Assembly: GCA_945787445.1 (NCBI GenBank)
Contig: CALZHT010000049.1
Coordinates: forward strand, 1 to 50,218
From: an uncultured Desulfobulbaceae bacterium
Lineage (GTDB): Bacteria > Desulfobacterota > Desulfobulbia > Desulfobulbales > CALZHT01
DNA length: 50,218 nucleotides
Reading direction: 5' to 3'
Numbering within the stretch: the stretch's first letter is position 1; every line of letters begins with the position of its first letter. The position numbers and the translations under genes were made by a program. Shown piece after piece: positions 1 to 7,242 of the stretch. Below the pieces are notes generated by a model. The model was not told the origin of the DNA and did not search any database. It worked only from the letters and a program-made list of their open reading frames with translations.

Positions 1-277
1 TACAACAATCACTCGCCATAAGACAAGAAATCGGCGACAAATCCGGCGAAGGCACCACCCTCAATAATATGGCCACAACCGCTCACGCCCGCGGCGACTT
101 CGACACCGCCCTCAAATACCTACAACAATCACTCGCCATAAGACAAGAAATCGGCGACAAATCCGGCGAAGGCACCACCCTCAATAATATCTCCCAAATC
201 TATGACGCCCGCGGCGACTACGACACCGCCCTCAAATACCTACAACAATCACTCGCCATAAGACAAGAAATCGGCGA
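1..277 (+). repeat. 120-bp tandem repeat inside the TPR gene
   Basis: Bases 1-60 and 121-180 are identical, and the same block recurs at 241-277 before diverging. The intervening halves (61-120 and 181-240) differ at only a few codons. The period is 120 bp, that is 40 codons or one TPR unit, so copy-number change keeps the frame. The array continues off the left edge. Confidence 0.9.
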
Positions 278-503
278 TGTAGCCGGCTTATGCGTCACCT
301 TGTTTAATATGGGCCATATATATTGGCAGAATGAAGAACAACAAGAGGCGGTTAGTGCCTGGGTAGCTGTTTACAAGCTGGCCAGACAAATGAATCTGGC
401 CGAACCTTTAAACGCATTGACCGGGCTGGCAGAGCAATTGGGTTTACCCGGCGGCCTTCAAGGTTGGGACGCATTGACCAAGAAAATGGAAGAGGGGTCG
501 TGA
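3..503 (+). CDS. TPR-repeat protein, 3' part (5' end outside the window)
   Basis: The frame is open from the first base and ends in TGA at 501-503, so this is the C-terminal 166 residues of a longer protein. It is built of about 40-residue tetratricopeptide units of the kinesin-light-chain type, with recurring segments such as ALKYLQQSLAIRQEIGD. The last unit diverges (from about base 277) into a C-terminal cap with a Leu/Ala-rich helix. TPR arrays form superhelical scaffolds for protein binding; nothing here shows an enzyme. The first ATG at 69 lies inside a repeat and is unlikely to be the start. The units are nearly identical at DNA level, unlike most TPR proteins, which implies recent duplication or gene conversion. 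Its partner or function cannot be judged without the upstream half. Confidence 0.8.
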   Translation, partial: QQSLAIRQEIGDKSGEGTTLNNMATTAHARGDFDTALKYLQQSLAIRQEIGDKSGEGTTLNNISQIYDARGDYDTALKYLQQSLAIRQEIGDVAGLCVTLFNMGHIYWQNEEQQEAVSAWVAVYKLARQMNLAEPLNALTGLAEQLGLPGGLQGWDALTKKMEEGS

Positions 504-716
504 AAGGCACCACTTTGCCTGGAGTGTGGTTCGCAATTTAACAAATCGCTGCACCTGACGTCAGGGCTTCTCATTCGCTCAGACGCTGCCGTAGATGAAC
601 TCCACGTTAAAACTATCAATTGCTGCCATCCAAAGCCCTAGCAGCCTCCAAGGCTTTTTCCTTTCCACCCCAAACCATTATATTGACATCACATCAGTTG
701 TTGGGCATATTCAATC

Positions 717-1211
717 ATGCCTAACCGGAAGATATTTTCACTTTTAGTCCTTGTAATTCCCCTCCTATGGCTCTCCCCTGCACTCGCTTGGACCGGCAAA
801 GTCGTTTCTGTTTCTGATGGCGATACTCTTAAAGTATTGCGCAACAACCAGCAAGTCAAAATCCGTCTTTACGGTATTGATTGCCCTGAGAGAAAACAGG
901 CCTTTGGAAAGAAGGCTAAACAATTCACTTCGGATATGGTGGCCGGAAGGATAGTTGACGTTAAGGAAGTCACACAAGACCGCTATGGGCGAATGGTGGG
1001 AATTGTGAAGTTAGAAGATGAAATCCTCAATGAAGAGCTTGTTCGAGCTGGATATGCTTGGGTGTATAAAAAGTATTGTGATTTAACTTTATCAATATGC
1101 GCTTCATGGCCTTCTTTAGAAACTCAAGCTAGAGAAGCAAAAATTGGCCTATGGAGCGATTCAAAACCAATTCCACCCTGGGATTGGAGAAGGAATAAAA
1201 GAAGGAATTAG
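717..1211 (+). CDS. Secreted thermonuclease (SNase/TNase) family protein
   Basis: This 164-residue protein has an N-terminal signal peptide (residues 1-24, hydrophobic core and an ALA cleavage site). It then has a staphylococcal-nuclease fold: VSDGDTLKV near residues 33-41, KIRLYGIDCPER near 48-59 with the catalytic Arg and the metal-binding Asp pair region, and DRYGRMVG with YAWVY further on. Members are Ca-dependent phosphodiesterases that cut DNA and RNA outside the cytoplasm. The basic tail (RRNKRRN) is typical. The next gene starts 2 bases after the stop, so the two are probably cotranscribed. No strong Shine-Dalgarno is seen before the ATG. The family is clear; the substrate is not. Confidence 0.85.
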   Translation: MPNRKIFSLLVLVIPLLWLSPALAWTGKVVSVSDGDTLKVLRNNQQVKIRLYGIDCPERKQAFGKKAKQFTSDMVAGRIVDVKEVTQDRYGRMVGIVKLEDEILNEELVRAGYAWVYKKYCDLTLSICASWPSLETQAREAKIGLWSDSKPIPPWDWRRNKRRN

Positions 1212-1213
1212 TA

Positions 1214-1399
1214 ATGGCGGATAAACTTGATCCCAAAGAAACCGTATCAGCAGCTGAAGCTCTTCAAATGGAAATCATTGTCAATCAAGCGCTCATTGAT
1301 ATTCTCATTGAAAAGGGAATTTTCACAGAGGACGAGCTAATGGTAAAAATTGAGGATCTCAAAATCAAGATGGGAAAAAGTGGTGGAATTGCTAAGTGA
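1214..1399 (+). CDS. Small hypothetical protein, 61 aa
   Basis: I do not recognise this acidic 61-residue protein. It starts 2 bases after the nuclease stop, with a purine-rich GAAGGAA stretch at 1201-1207 as ribosome binding site, so it looks translationally coupled. It is predicted to be mostly helical (QMEIIVNQALIDILIEKGIF, then ELMVKIEDLKIKM) and has no signal peptide or TM segment. The short helical build could suit a coiled-coil or adaptor role, but no function can be assigned. Confidence 0.55.
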   Translation: MADKLDPKETVSAAEALQMEIIVNQALIDILIEKGIFTEDELMVKIEDLKIKMGKSGGIAK

Positions 1400-1630
1400 A
1401 AAGATTTTTTGCATCTACACCTAACAAAAGTTGAGGTGAAAAGTTTCTGGTTATAATTTGCACGGGATCTAGACTCCTGACAGAGTTAAGATTGTTTGGA
1501 AATAGTTTGACTTAGCTTAAAGGGAATTTACAGTATCTCAAATTTTCATATTGGAATTCATCGACTGGCTTGTGAAGGATCCACCAGGTAGCGACAAGAG
1601 TCAAGCAAAGACGCGACCCCTTTTCCTCCA

Positions 1631-1845
1631 ATGACCCTGATTTTCAATATTGTGAGGATATTGGGGAGCGCCCCAGAGAAAGTCAACGAAGTCAATAGCG
1701 TCCCGGAGTTTCCTGTTCCTGATTCATGGATAGATGAAAGCAAGACCCAGATTGGATATGAAATTTCCTTCACGCGGTACTTTTATAAACCGCTACCGTT
1801 AAGGACTCTTGAAGAGATTAAAGCTGATATTGTTAAGCTAGAGCG
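1631..1845 (+). pseudogene. Remnant: C terminus of type I restriction methylase HsdM
   Basis: The translated stretch from about 1715 reads VPDSWIDESKTQIGYE, followed by FTRYFYKPLPLRTLEEIKAD and then IVKLE. This is the conserved end of type I restriction-modification M subunits (consensus D-WID--KT-IGYEI-F-R-FY--P-R-LEEI-ADI--LE). The frame has a stop at 1589-1591 and everything upstream, including the methylase motifs, is missing. After the final LE the sequence leaves HsdM and, in another frame, becomes the end of HsdR. It is a deletion scar rather than a working gene. The match is from memory of the family and should be confirmed by a profile search. Confidence 0.6.
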
Positions 1846-1980
1846 ATGGAGTTACTTTCAGATCATACAGAACTGTTTAAACAATTCAGCGATAATCAGT
1901 CTTCCAAGAAATGGTTATCGGATACAGTGTTTGGGGTGACTTATAACGAAAGTAGTAATCCTGAAATGTCTATAAGATAG
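1846..1980 (+). pseudogene. Remnant: C terminus of type I restriction enzyme HsdR
   Basis: This 44-codon open frame starts at ATG 1846 and ends with TAG at 1978. It reads LLSDHTELFKQFSDNQSSKK then WLSDTVFGVTY, which resembles the extreme C terminus of type I HsdR subunits (ELFKQF-DN-SFK-WL-DT-F--TY). It begins exactly where the HsdM remnant ends, so an internal deletion has removed hsdS and nearly all of hsdR. The CBASS operon begins 5 bases after its stop, so this junction may also mark the edge of the defence-island cargo. Confidence 0.55.
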
Positions 1981-1985
1981 TATTT

Positions 1986-2591
1986 ATGGGTATGTTAAAT
2001 GATTCAAAGGAGTTTTTGTCGGGAGAAGCCCTTATACTTTTAAGCGGTGGAATTGATTCTGCTGCGTGTACTCATTTTTATTTGACTCAAGGATTTTCAG
2101 TCCAGACTCTTTTTGTGAATTATGGGCAGAAAGCTAAGAATCAGGAAATAGAAGCTGCACAGGGTGTTGCAGATTTTCTGCAGGTACCTTTTAAGAAGAT
2201 AGATTTAGAGGGAATATCTTGTTCCTTTGAAGGAGAAATAGTTGGACGAAATTCTTTTTTATTATTTACCGCGCTGATGGAATTTCAACATAAGGGTGGA
2301 GTAATAGGAGTCGGTGTACATTCTGATACGCCATATTATGATTGTTCCATTGAGTTTATTAAAAGTGTTCAAGATTTATATGATGGTTACACTGGAGGCC
2401 GAATCAAGGTCGGGGTTCCATTCATACAATGGACTAAATCAGATATATGGAAATATTTCATTAAATCTAAAATACCTTTTGAACTAACCTATAGTTGCGA
2501 AAACGGATTGACCACCCCCTGTGGAAAATGTTTATCATGCAAAGATTTGGAGATGTTAGGTGCTTACGAAAAGGACAAAAATTTGTCATAA
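1986..2591 (+). CDS. cap9: QueC-like protein of type IV CBASS (Cap9)
   Basis: This 201-residue PP-loop ATPase is related to QueC, which makes 7-cyano-7-deazaguanine from 7-carboxy-7-deazaguanine. The ATP-pyrophosphatase motif SGGIDS is at residues 20-25, and the C-terminal zinc site is complete (Cys171, Cys179, Cys182, Cys185 in SCENGLTTPCGKCLSC). It is a little shorter than housekeeping QueC. No other queuosine gene is adjacent; instead a TGT-like, a CD-NTase and an OGG-like gene follow, the gene set of type IV CBASS. Recent work, as I recall it, has the QueC-like enzyme of such systems attach a deazaguanine to the N terminus of the CD-NTase. The start could also be ATG 1992, since no clear Shine-Dalgarno is visible. 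The operon is visibly more AT-rich than the flanking core genes. Confidence 0.85.
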   Translation: MGMLNDSKEFLSGEALILLSGGIDSAACTHFYLTQGFSVQTLFVNYGQKAKNQEIEAAQGVADFLQVPFKKIDLEGISCSFEGEIVGRNSFLLFTALMEFQHKGGVIGVGVHSDTPYYDCSIEFIKSVQDLYDGYTGGRIKVGVPFIQWTKSDIWKYFIKSKIPFELTYSCENGLTTPCGKCLSCKDLEMLGAYEKDKNLS

Positions 2592-3579
2592 GAAAAGCGG
2601 GGTTGAATTAACTACTCCCCTGCTAATCCCTTCTTTCTCAAGTAAAGGATTTTCGACAATTATCGATGGAAAATCTGAAATAGATATTCTCTTCAGAGAT
2701 ACAAGTGAATTTATTACAGATGTTTGTTTGGTAAGTGCTTTTGATCTTTTTTATTCATTTCTACCACCTCCTGAAAATTGGAAATATTACCCAACTCTGG
2801 TTTTTCTCGATAGCGGAGGGTATGAAATATCTCCAGGAGGGGATTATTCTTCTAGCAAAACCCCAAAACAGTCTCAAAAGGAATGGAGTAGAGGTCAATT
2901 ATTGACTTTATGGAAACACTGGGATGTTGAATTTCCTGCGGTCTTCATAAGTTACGATCACTATGAAGACAGAAGTCCGGTTCAAAAACAAGTTGAGCTA
3001 GCTTTGCAAATGCGAAAAGAAGCAACAGAGCATCTACATTTATTTTTGTTGAAACCAGAATGCTCGACCCATTGGTTACTGTCTGGTTCCTTAAAAACTA
3101 TAATTGACTCGCCATCGGCAATCAAAAAATTTGATATTATCGGTGTTACGGAGAAAGAACTAGGTTCGAATATTCTGAATCGCATGTTAAATATTAGCAA
3201 GTTACGAATAGCTTTAGATGATTCTGGATACAACATCCCGATACACATTTTTGGTGCTCTTGATCCCATTTCAGTCATTTTATATTACATAGCAGGAGCA
3301 GAAATCTTTGATGGGTTAACCTGGATTAGGTATGCATATAGGAATGACTTATGTGTATATCCACATAATCACTTGGCTCTTACCTATGGTATCTCCCATG
3401 ACGAAGAATTTGGAAAGCTAGAAATTATGACTCAGAATTTATATCTACTGGAAAATCTGAATAAAAAAATGATTTCATTCGATGAAAAAAAAGATTTTCG
3501 AATTTTTGAGTCCCATGCGGATTTTATTGAATCATCTATATATGAACATGAGAAAGCTCTAAAGGAAAGGAGTGAGTAA
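2560..3579 (+). CDS. cap10: TGT-like protein of type IV CBASS (Cap10)
   Basis: This 339-residue protein is related to tRNA-guanine transglycosylase. It has the N-terminal TPLLIPSFSSKG strand, LDSGGYE at residues 83-89 (equivalent to the DSGG substrate pocket) and, near the C terminus, IFGALDPISVILYY followed by EIFDG, with Asp251 at the position of the TGT nucleophile. The CxCxxC-His zinc site that ends normal bacterial TGT is missing, so tRNA binding or folding must differ. The start is GTG 2560, with GGAG at 2549-2552 seven bases upstream; it overlaps cap9 by 32 bases. Its stop TAA overlaps the CD-NTase ATG (TAATG), so the two are translationally coupled. It probably handles the deazaguanine mark or a related base; the real substrate is unknown. 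Confidence 0.8.
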   Translation: MLTKRTKICHKKSGVELTTPLLIPSFSSKGFSTIIDGKSEIDILFRDTSEFITDVCLVSAFDLFYSFLPPPENWKYYPTLVFLDSGGYEISPGGDYSSSKTPKQSQKEWSRGQLLTLWKHWDVEFPAVFISYDHYEDRSPVQKQVELALQMRKEATEHLHLFLLKPECSTHWLLSGSLKTIIDSPSAIKKFDIIGVTEKELGSNILNRMLNISKLRIALDDSGYNIPIHIFGALDPISVILYYIAGAEIFDGLTWIRYAYRNDLCVYPHNHLALTYGISHDEEFGKLEIMTQNLYLLENLNKKMISFDEKKDFRIFESHADFIESSIYEHEKALKERSE

Positions 3580-4508
3580 TGGGAGGATCTGGAGGAGGAT
3601 ATTACGGGGGAGGCTCATCATCTGGTTCATATCCAGACAAAATTCGTGAAACAGAAAAGAACGCTCAAAATGATCAGTTTGAAACCAGTGTGAATTCATT
3701 ATTATCTGATGAACTTAAATCTTATAACGACAGGGATACAACAACAATTAGAGATATTCTTGACACTATAACAAACGACCTTGGTAATAAAATAGAAGGT
3801 ACATTAGATTTACTTTTCGGTGGTTCGGTCGCCAAACACACGTATATTGATGGATTAAGCGATGTCGATGCTCTTGTTTTATTAGATCGCAGTGATCTTG
3901 CAGATAAAAATCCCAACCAATTACGCAATTTATTAGCGAAAGAACTTAGAGAGCGTTATGGCGCTGATAGTGTCAGTGTTGGTCAACTTGCAGTTACTGT
4001 CGAAATCAAAGGTCACTCAGTTCAGCTATTACCAGCATTGAGAGATGGGACAGCGTTTAAAATCAGTAAAGCTTCCGGGAAGGATTGGTCCCGAGTTCGA
4101 CCTCAAAATTTCGCCAACCTGTTATCTTCAGTCAATAAGTCGATGAACGGAAGTCTGGTTCCTCTCATAAAACTCGCAAAATCAATAGTTTCAAAATTTC
4201 CGGAAAAAAGACAGCTTACCGGATATCATATCGAATCTTTAGCAGTTAAAATCTTCAGAAACTATGATGGTCCCAAAACATACAAAACAGTGCTAAATCA
4301 CTTTTTTGAAAAGTCATCTGAGTACGTAAAGAATCCTATCAAAGACTCAACCGGTCAGTCAGTTCACGTAGACGATTATCTTGGAAGTTCTAATAGCTTA
4401 CAACGAAGAACTATTAGCAACGAATTAGCAAGAATTTCTCGAAAAATGAATAACGCTAATGGTGCTCGATCATCCGATGCGTGGAAGAGTATTGTCGGAG
4501 ATTCCTAA
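3579..4508 (+). CDS. CD-NTase (CBASS cyclic-oligonucleotide synthase)
   Basis: This 309-residue protein has the DNA-polymerase-beta-like nucleotidyltransferase core: GGS at residues 81-83 and SDVDAL with Asp95 and Asp97 as metal ligands. The C-terminal helical domain contains GYHIESLAVKIF and GQSVHVDDYLG, typical of SMODS-type CBASS cyclases. Gln149 (VQLLPA) stands where many relatives have the third acidic residue; this may be normal for the clade. It should make a cyclic nucleotide on phage infection that activates the neighbouring effector. The first 18 residues are almost only Gly, Ser and Tyr (MGGSGGGYYGGG...), a flexible tail starting with Gly2 after Met removal. That fits an N-terminal modification by the QueC-like neighbour. 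GGAG at 3569-3572 is a good ribosome binding site. Confidence 0.9.
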   Translation: MGGSGGGYYGGGSSSGSYPDKIRETEKNAQNDQFETSVNSLLSDELKSYNDRDTTTIRDILDTITNDLGNKIEGTLDLLFGGSVAKHTYIDGLSDVDALVLLDRSDLADKNPNQLRNLLAKELRERYGADSVSVGQLAVTVEIKGHSVQLLPALRDGTAFKISKASGKDWSRVRPQNFANLLSSVNKSMNGSLVPLIKLAKSIVSKFPEKRQLTGYHIESLAVKIFRNYDGPKTYKTVLNHFFEKSSEYVKNPIKDSTGQSVHVDDYLGSSNSLQRRTISNELARISRKMNNANGARSSDAWKSIVGDS

Positions 4509-4510
4509 AA

Positions 4511-5098
4511 ATGGAAAAGAAAGAAAACAACCGACAATACAAATTAGTAGATCAAATGATTAGTATGCACGCTAACTTGAGAGATGAATATAATAACAAA
4601 GCTCTCTTGCTCAATTTAGGCTTACTTGCTGCTTCTGTGTTTTTATGCGCTTTTGTTTTTGCTGATGATCAGATTCTTTCACTTTTCTCTGCAGATCCAA
4701 AATTATTGAAAATCGGGCTGGGTTTATCATCGGTATTATGTTTTGTCCTTTCTTTAGTTGAATATCGAGTAGATTGGAAAGGTAAAGCAGCTTTACATGC
4801 TGATGCAGCAACTAAACTTGCTATATTAAAGGCTGAATTTCGCGAGTCGCTTATAAAACATAACGGTAATGATCAAAATGAGATTTCCAGGCTTTCTTGT
4901 CTGTATAATGAGACAATGAAAGATATAGTTGAGATACCGGAGAACAAATTCTCAAAGTTAAAGGCGAAACACCTTTACAAGGTATCATTAAGTAAAATGA
5001 TCAGCACTTACCCTGAAGCACCAGTAATATTATTACGCGCTCGTCTTCGATTTTCCGGAATCAAACAAGCACTTCTAGACTCCAAAGACAAAGGATAA
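4511..5098 (+). CDS. SLATT-domain two-TM effector
   Basis: This is a 195-residue membrane protein with two transmembrane helices (about residues 31-51 and 67-86) flanked by charged helices. It continues with a long soluble C-terminal part (RVDWKGKAALHADAATKL and beyond). This layout is that of SLATT domains, two-TM effectors linked to CD-NTases and thought to form pores or depolarise the membrane when a cyclic nucleotide is sensed. I chose ATG 4511, two bases after the CD-NTase stop, with GGAG at 4497-4500. An in-frame GTG at 4481 would overlap the CD-NTase and add an unsuitable N terminus. It is the expected killing component of this operon. Confidence 0.8.
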   Translation: MEKKENNRQYKLVDQMISMHANLRDEYNNKALLLNLGLLAASVFLCAFVFADDQILSLFSADPKLLKIGLGLSSVLCFVLSLVEYRVDWKGKAALHADAATKLAILKAEFRESLIKHNGNDQNEISRLSCLYNETMKDIVEIPENKFSKLKAKHLYKVSLSKMISTYPEAPVILLRARLRFSGIKQALLDSKDKG

Positions 5099-5102
5099 TT
5101 CT

Positions 5103-5759
5103 TTGAAACATTTAGAGACTATAAAATTTGAACAACTTGCTCATAGATACCTGGATGCTAAAGACTTCATCATTCAAGAGGGATATAGTTGGGAATTAGA
5201 CTGGCAGACAGAACGGTCTTTCGCTGGATTTACAGAACAAGAATTTTTAAAAGAAACTTCTTGGGTAATACTTTCTTGTGGTTTTCGGGAAAGCACTATT
5301 CGCAAATACTTCAATACAATCTCAGAGTCATTTCTTAATTGGGAAAGTGCAGATAAAATCCATTGTTCTCTAGAGAAATGCCGACGGGATGCTTTAACGA
5401 TTTTTAATAATATTAAAAAGATAGATTCTATTTGCAAGGTTATTACCCATGTCTCAGATAGAGGTTTCCTTCATACCAAAACGAACATCCAAAAAGAAGG
5501 ACTCAACTATGTCCAAGGATTCCCTTATATTGGACCTGTTACTGGGTTGCATTTACTTAAGAATCTGGGAATTCAAATTGCCAAACCAGATCGACATTTA
5601 GTGAGAATCGCAAAAGCAACAGGATTTCCAACTGCTCAGGAATTATGTGAATCTATCAATGAAATTGTCGGTGATAATATTGCTGAAATTGATCTTGTAC
5701 TATGGCGATATGCGACACTGAGATCAGATTATATATCACATTTTTCAACTGTGAATTGA
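5103..5759 (+). CDS. cap11: OGG-like HhH-GPD protein of type IV CBASS (Cap11)
   Basis: This 218-residue protein is related to 8-oxoguanine DNA glycosylase. The helix-hairpin-helix reads FPYIGPVTGLHLLKNLG and is followed by KPDRHLVRIAKATGF, with Asp163 matching the catalytic Asp of the HhH-GPD fold. The catalytic Lys of OGG enzymes aligns with Val146, so a Schiff-base lyase reaction is unlikely; a simple glycosylase or a base-binding role remains possible. Translation probably starts at TTG 5103, with AAGGA at 5091-5095 inside the end of the SLATT gene. OGG-like proteins are a hallmark of type IV CBASS together with QueC and TGT homologues. Its role there may be to recognise a modified base. 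Confidence 0.75.
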   Translation: MKHLETIKFEQLAHRYLDAKDFIIQEGYSWELDWQTERSFAGFTEQEFLKETSWVILSCGFRESTIRKYFNTISESFLNWESADKIHCSLEKCRRDALTIFNNIKKIDSICKVITHVSDRGFLHTKTNIQKEGLNYVQGFPYIGPVTGLHLLKNLGIQIAKPDRHLVRIAKATGFPTAQELCESINEIVGDNIAEIDLVLWRYATLRSDYISHFSTVN

Positions 5760-5762
5760 ATT

Positions 5763-6998
5763 ATGGAGAGTCAACCAACCTGGGTAAAGGTTGCTCAAAA
5801 TGGAGCAATTGGTGAAGCAAGATCTAGATCTTTTTTACTGGATCGTTTCTGGATATTAGAACGGTCTATTGATATTCATGGAGCCGATTTTATAATTCAA
5901 AGAAGACTTACAAATAAGAATATATTAGACAGGAACGCACCTAAATTAGGGGTTGTGCAGGCGAAATTTGTCAGCTCCACCAGTACTACACATTACATAC
6001 ACTGCGAATATGTTGTTGATAACAAATCGATCCCCAGGGATGAGTTTTTTCTTCTCATTCACGCTGGGAATGAAGAAAATTCACAAATGTTTTTTTTAAC
6101 AGCTAAGGAAATAGACAAAGATTTTCAAAAAGTTTCGCATGATGGTGTTAACAAATACAAAATTCCAGGGAGCATAATTAAAGATCACAAATTCAAAGTG
6201 ACATCTCGTAGAGAAAGTCTAGACAAAATTGAGACTCAACTCATAAAAGCTGATTTTGCGAAAAACAGAGAATTTCTTTCTTGGACATTGTCTTCTACCG
6301 AAATATCAGTAGACGATATACTTCCAGATTATAACATTCCAATTGATAATATTTGGGGGGACATCCCAGAAGCATTTTTTGAAACTAAAAAAGATGCTGC
6401 TAAGGCTTTAAGCGAAGCAGAAAAAGTATGTTTTATTTTGAAAAGTATTGCTACAGAGATTGATCCTAATAAAGTGATTGATTACCTAGATGATTTTCGT
6501 TTTCACTGCAGAGGTGGATTGGGAAACTGGTATATTTCATTACCAGACAATATTTACAATGAAGAGTTTATTGATGTTGTGAAACGACATCAAGAGATTA
6601 TTCAGAACCTAAAGAACAAAAATAAACTTGATGAGTATCTTCGGTCTCAGAAAGAAATAGAAGATAGTTTTATAGACTTTCTCTGCGAGAGATTACCATT
6701 TAGAAATAAGTCGATTCACAAAGCTACCATTGTTTTTGATAAGGAAAGTTGGAGGATTACATCTATAAAAAATGACTTAACCGAAGATTCTACAGATGAA
6801 AAAATATTGAATTATGAAAAGTTAGACCGTGCTCGTATTTCTCGAAATACATTGAAATATACATGGAAACCACTAGGCATAATTTACGGAACTAAAAGAT
6901 TTAACCAAGATTCTGATAGGATAAAAAATAATTGTAAATACGTTAGCGCGGAGTGCATGAGGGAGATTATGAACGAATGCTTAGGGGCAGTCAATTAA
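5763..6998 (+). CDS. DUF4365-like PD-(D/E)XK protein at the end of the CBASS operon
   Basis: This 411-residue protein begins with a nuclease-like domain: Glu18 (GEARSRSFLL), Asp42 (DIHGADFIIQ) and Gln66-Ala-Lys68 (GVVQAKF) form the E...D...QxK pattern of PD-(D/E)XK enzymes and resemble DUF4365. The later strand DEFFLLIHAG and the motif around MFFLTAKEI also match that family. The remaining 250 or so residues are helical and unrecognised. It starts 3 bases after cap11 and shares its AT-rich composition, so it belongs to the same transcript. It may be a second, nucleic-acid-cutting effector or an accessory factor. I do not know this gene as a standard part of type IV CBASS. Confidence 0.65.
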   Translation: MESQPTWVKVAQNGAIGEARSRSFLLDRFWILERSIDIHGADFIIQRRLTNKNILDRNAPKLGVVQAKFVSSTSTTHYIHCEYVVDNKSIPRDEFFLLIHAGNEENSQMFFLTAKEIDKDFQKVSHDGVNKYKIPGSIIKDHKFKVTSRRESLDKIETQLIKADFAKNREFLSWTLSSTEISVDDILPDYNIPIDNIWGDIPEAFFETKKDAAKALSEAEKVCFILKSIATEIDPNKVIDYLDDFRFHCRGGLGNWYISLPDNIYNEEFIDVVKRHQEIIQNLKNKNKLDEYLRSQKEIEDSFIDFLCERLPFRNKSIHKATIVFDKESWRITSIKNDLTEDSTDEKILNYEKLDRARISRNTLKYTWKPLGIIYGTKRFNQDSDRIKNNCKYVSAECMREIMNECLGAVN

Positions 6999-7242
6999 GT
7001 TAAGTACCAGATATAATCGGCCAGTTTCGCTGTGTTCTGGTGATGCCAGTGGAACGGCGTTAATTTATTTGAAATTGGTCAAAATAGCCATCATCAAAAG
7101 TCACACTGTCTCCCTAAAGGTTTGACAGAATGAGAGTCAATTTATCTATATTTATTTATCATTAAACAAGCATGATCCCAGCACAATACAAGCAGATTGG
7201 TTCAGGAGCTATCACTACATCTCTTAAAAACTGAACCGAACC
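6999..7242. other. Intergenic boundary between the defence island and core genes
   Basis: These 244 bases carry no gene. The stretch from about 7020 to 7110 (GGCCAGTTTCGCTGTGTTCT and following) resembles non-coding ends of insertion sequences, but no transposase or clear inverted repeat is present. No terminator with a U-tract is visible behind the DUF4365-like gene. Confidence 0.3.

Noticed and set aside
1558-1640. Short frame EFIDWLVKDPPGSDKS before the HsdM remnant
   Set aside because: It is open for only some 30 codons and I cannot match it to HsdM, HsdS or any other family; it may be further debris of the deleted locus.
4019-4030. Inactivating loss of the third catalytic acid in the CD-NTase (Gln149)
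   Set aside because: I believe Gln at this site (VQLLPA/IQLLPA) is usual in this cyclase clade, so it is not evidence of an inactive enzyme; alignment would settle it.
7010-7110. Insertion-sequence end downstream of the CBASS operon
   Set aside because: The text resembles IS flanks but there is no transposase, no inverted-repeat pair and no target duplication that I can show.
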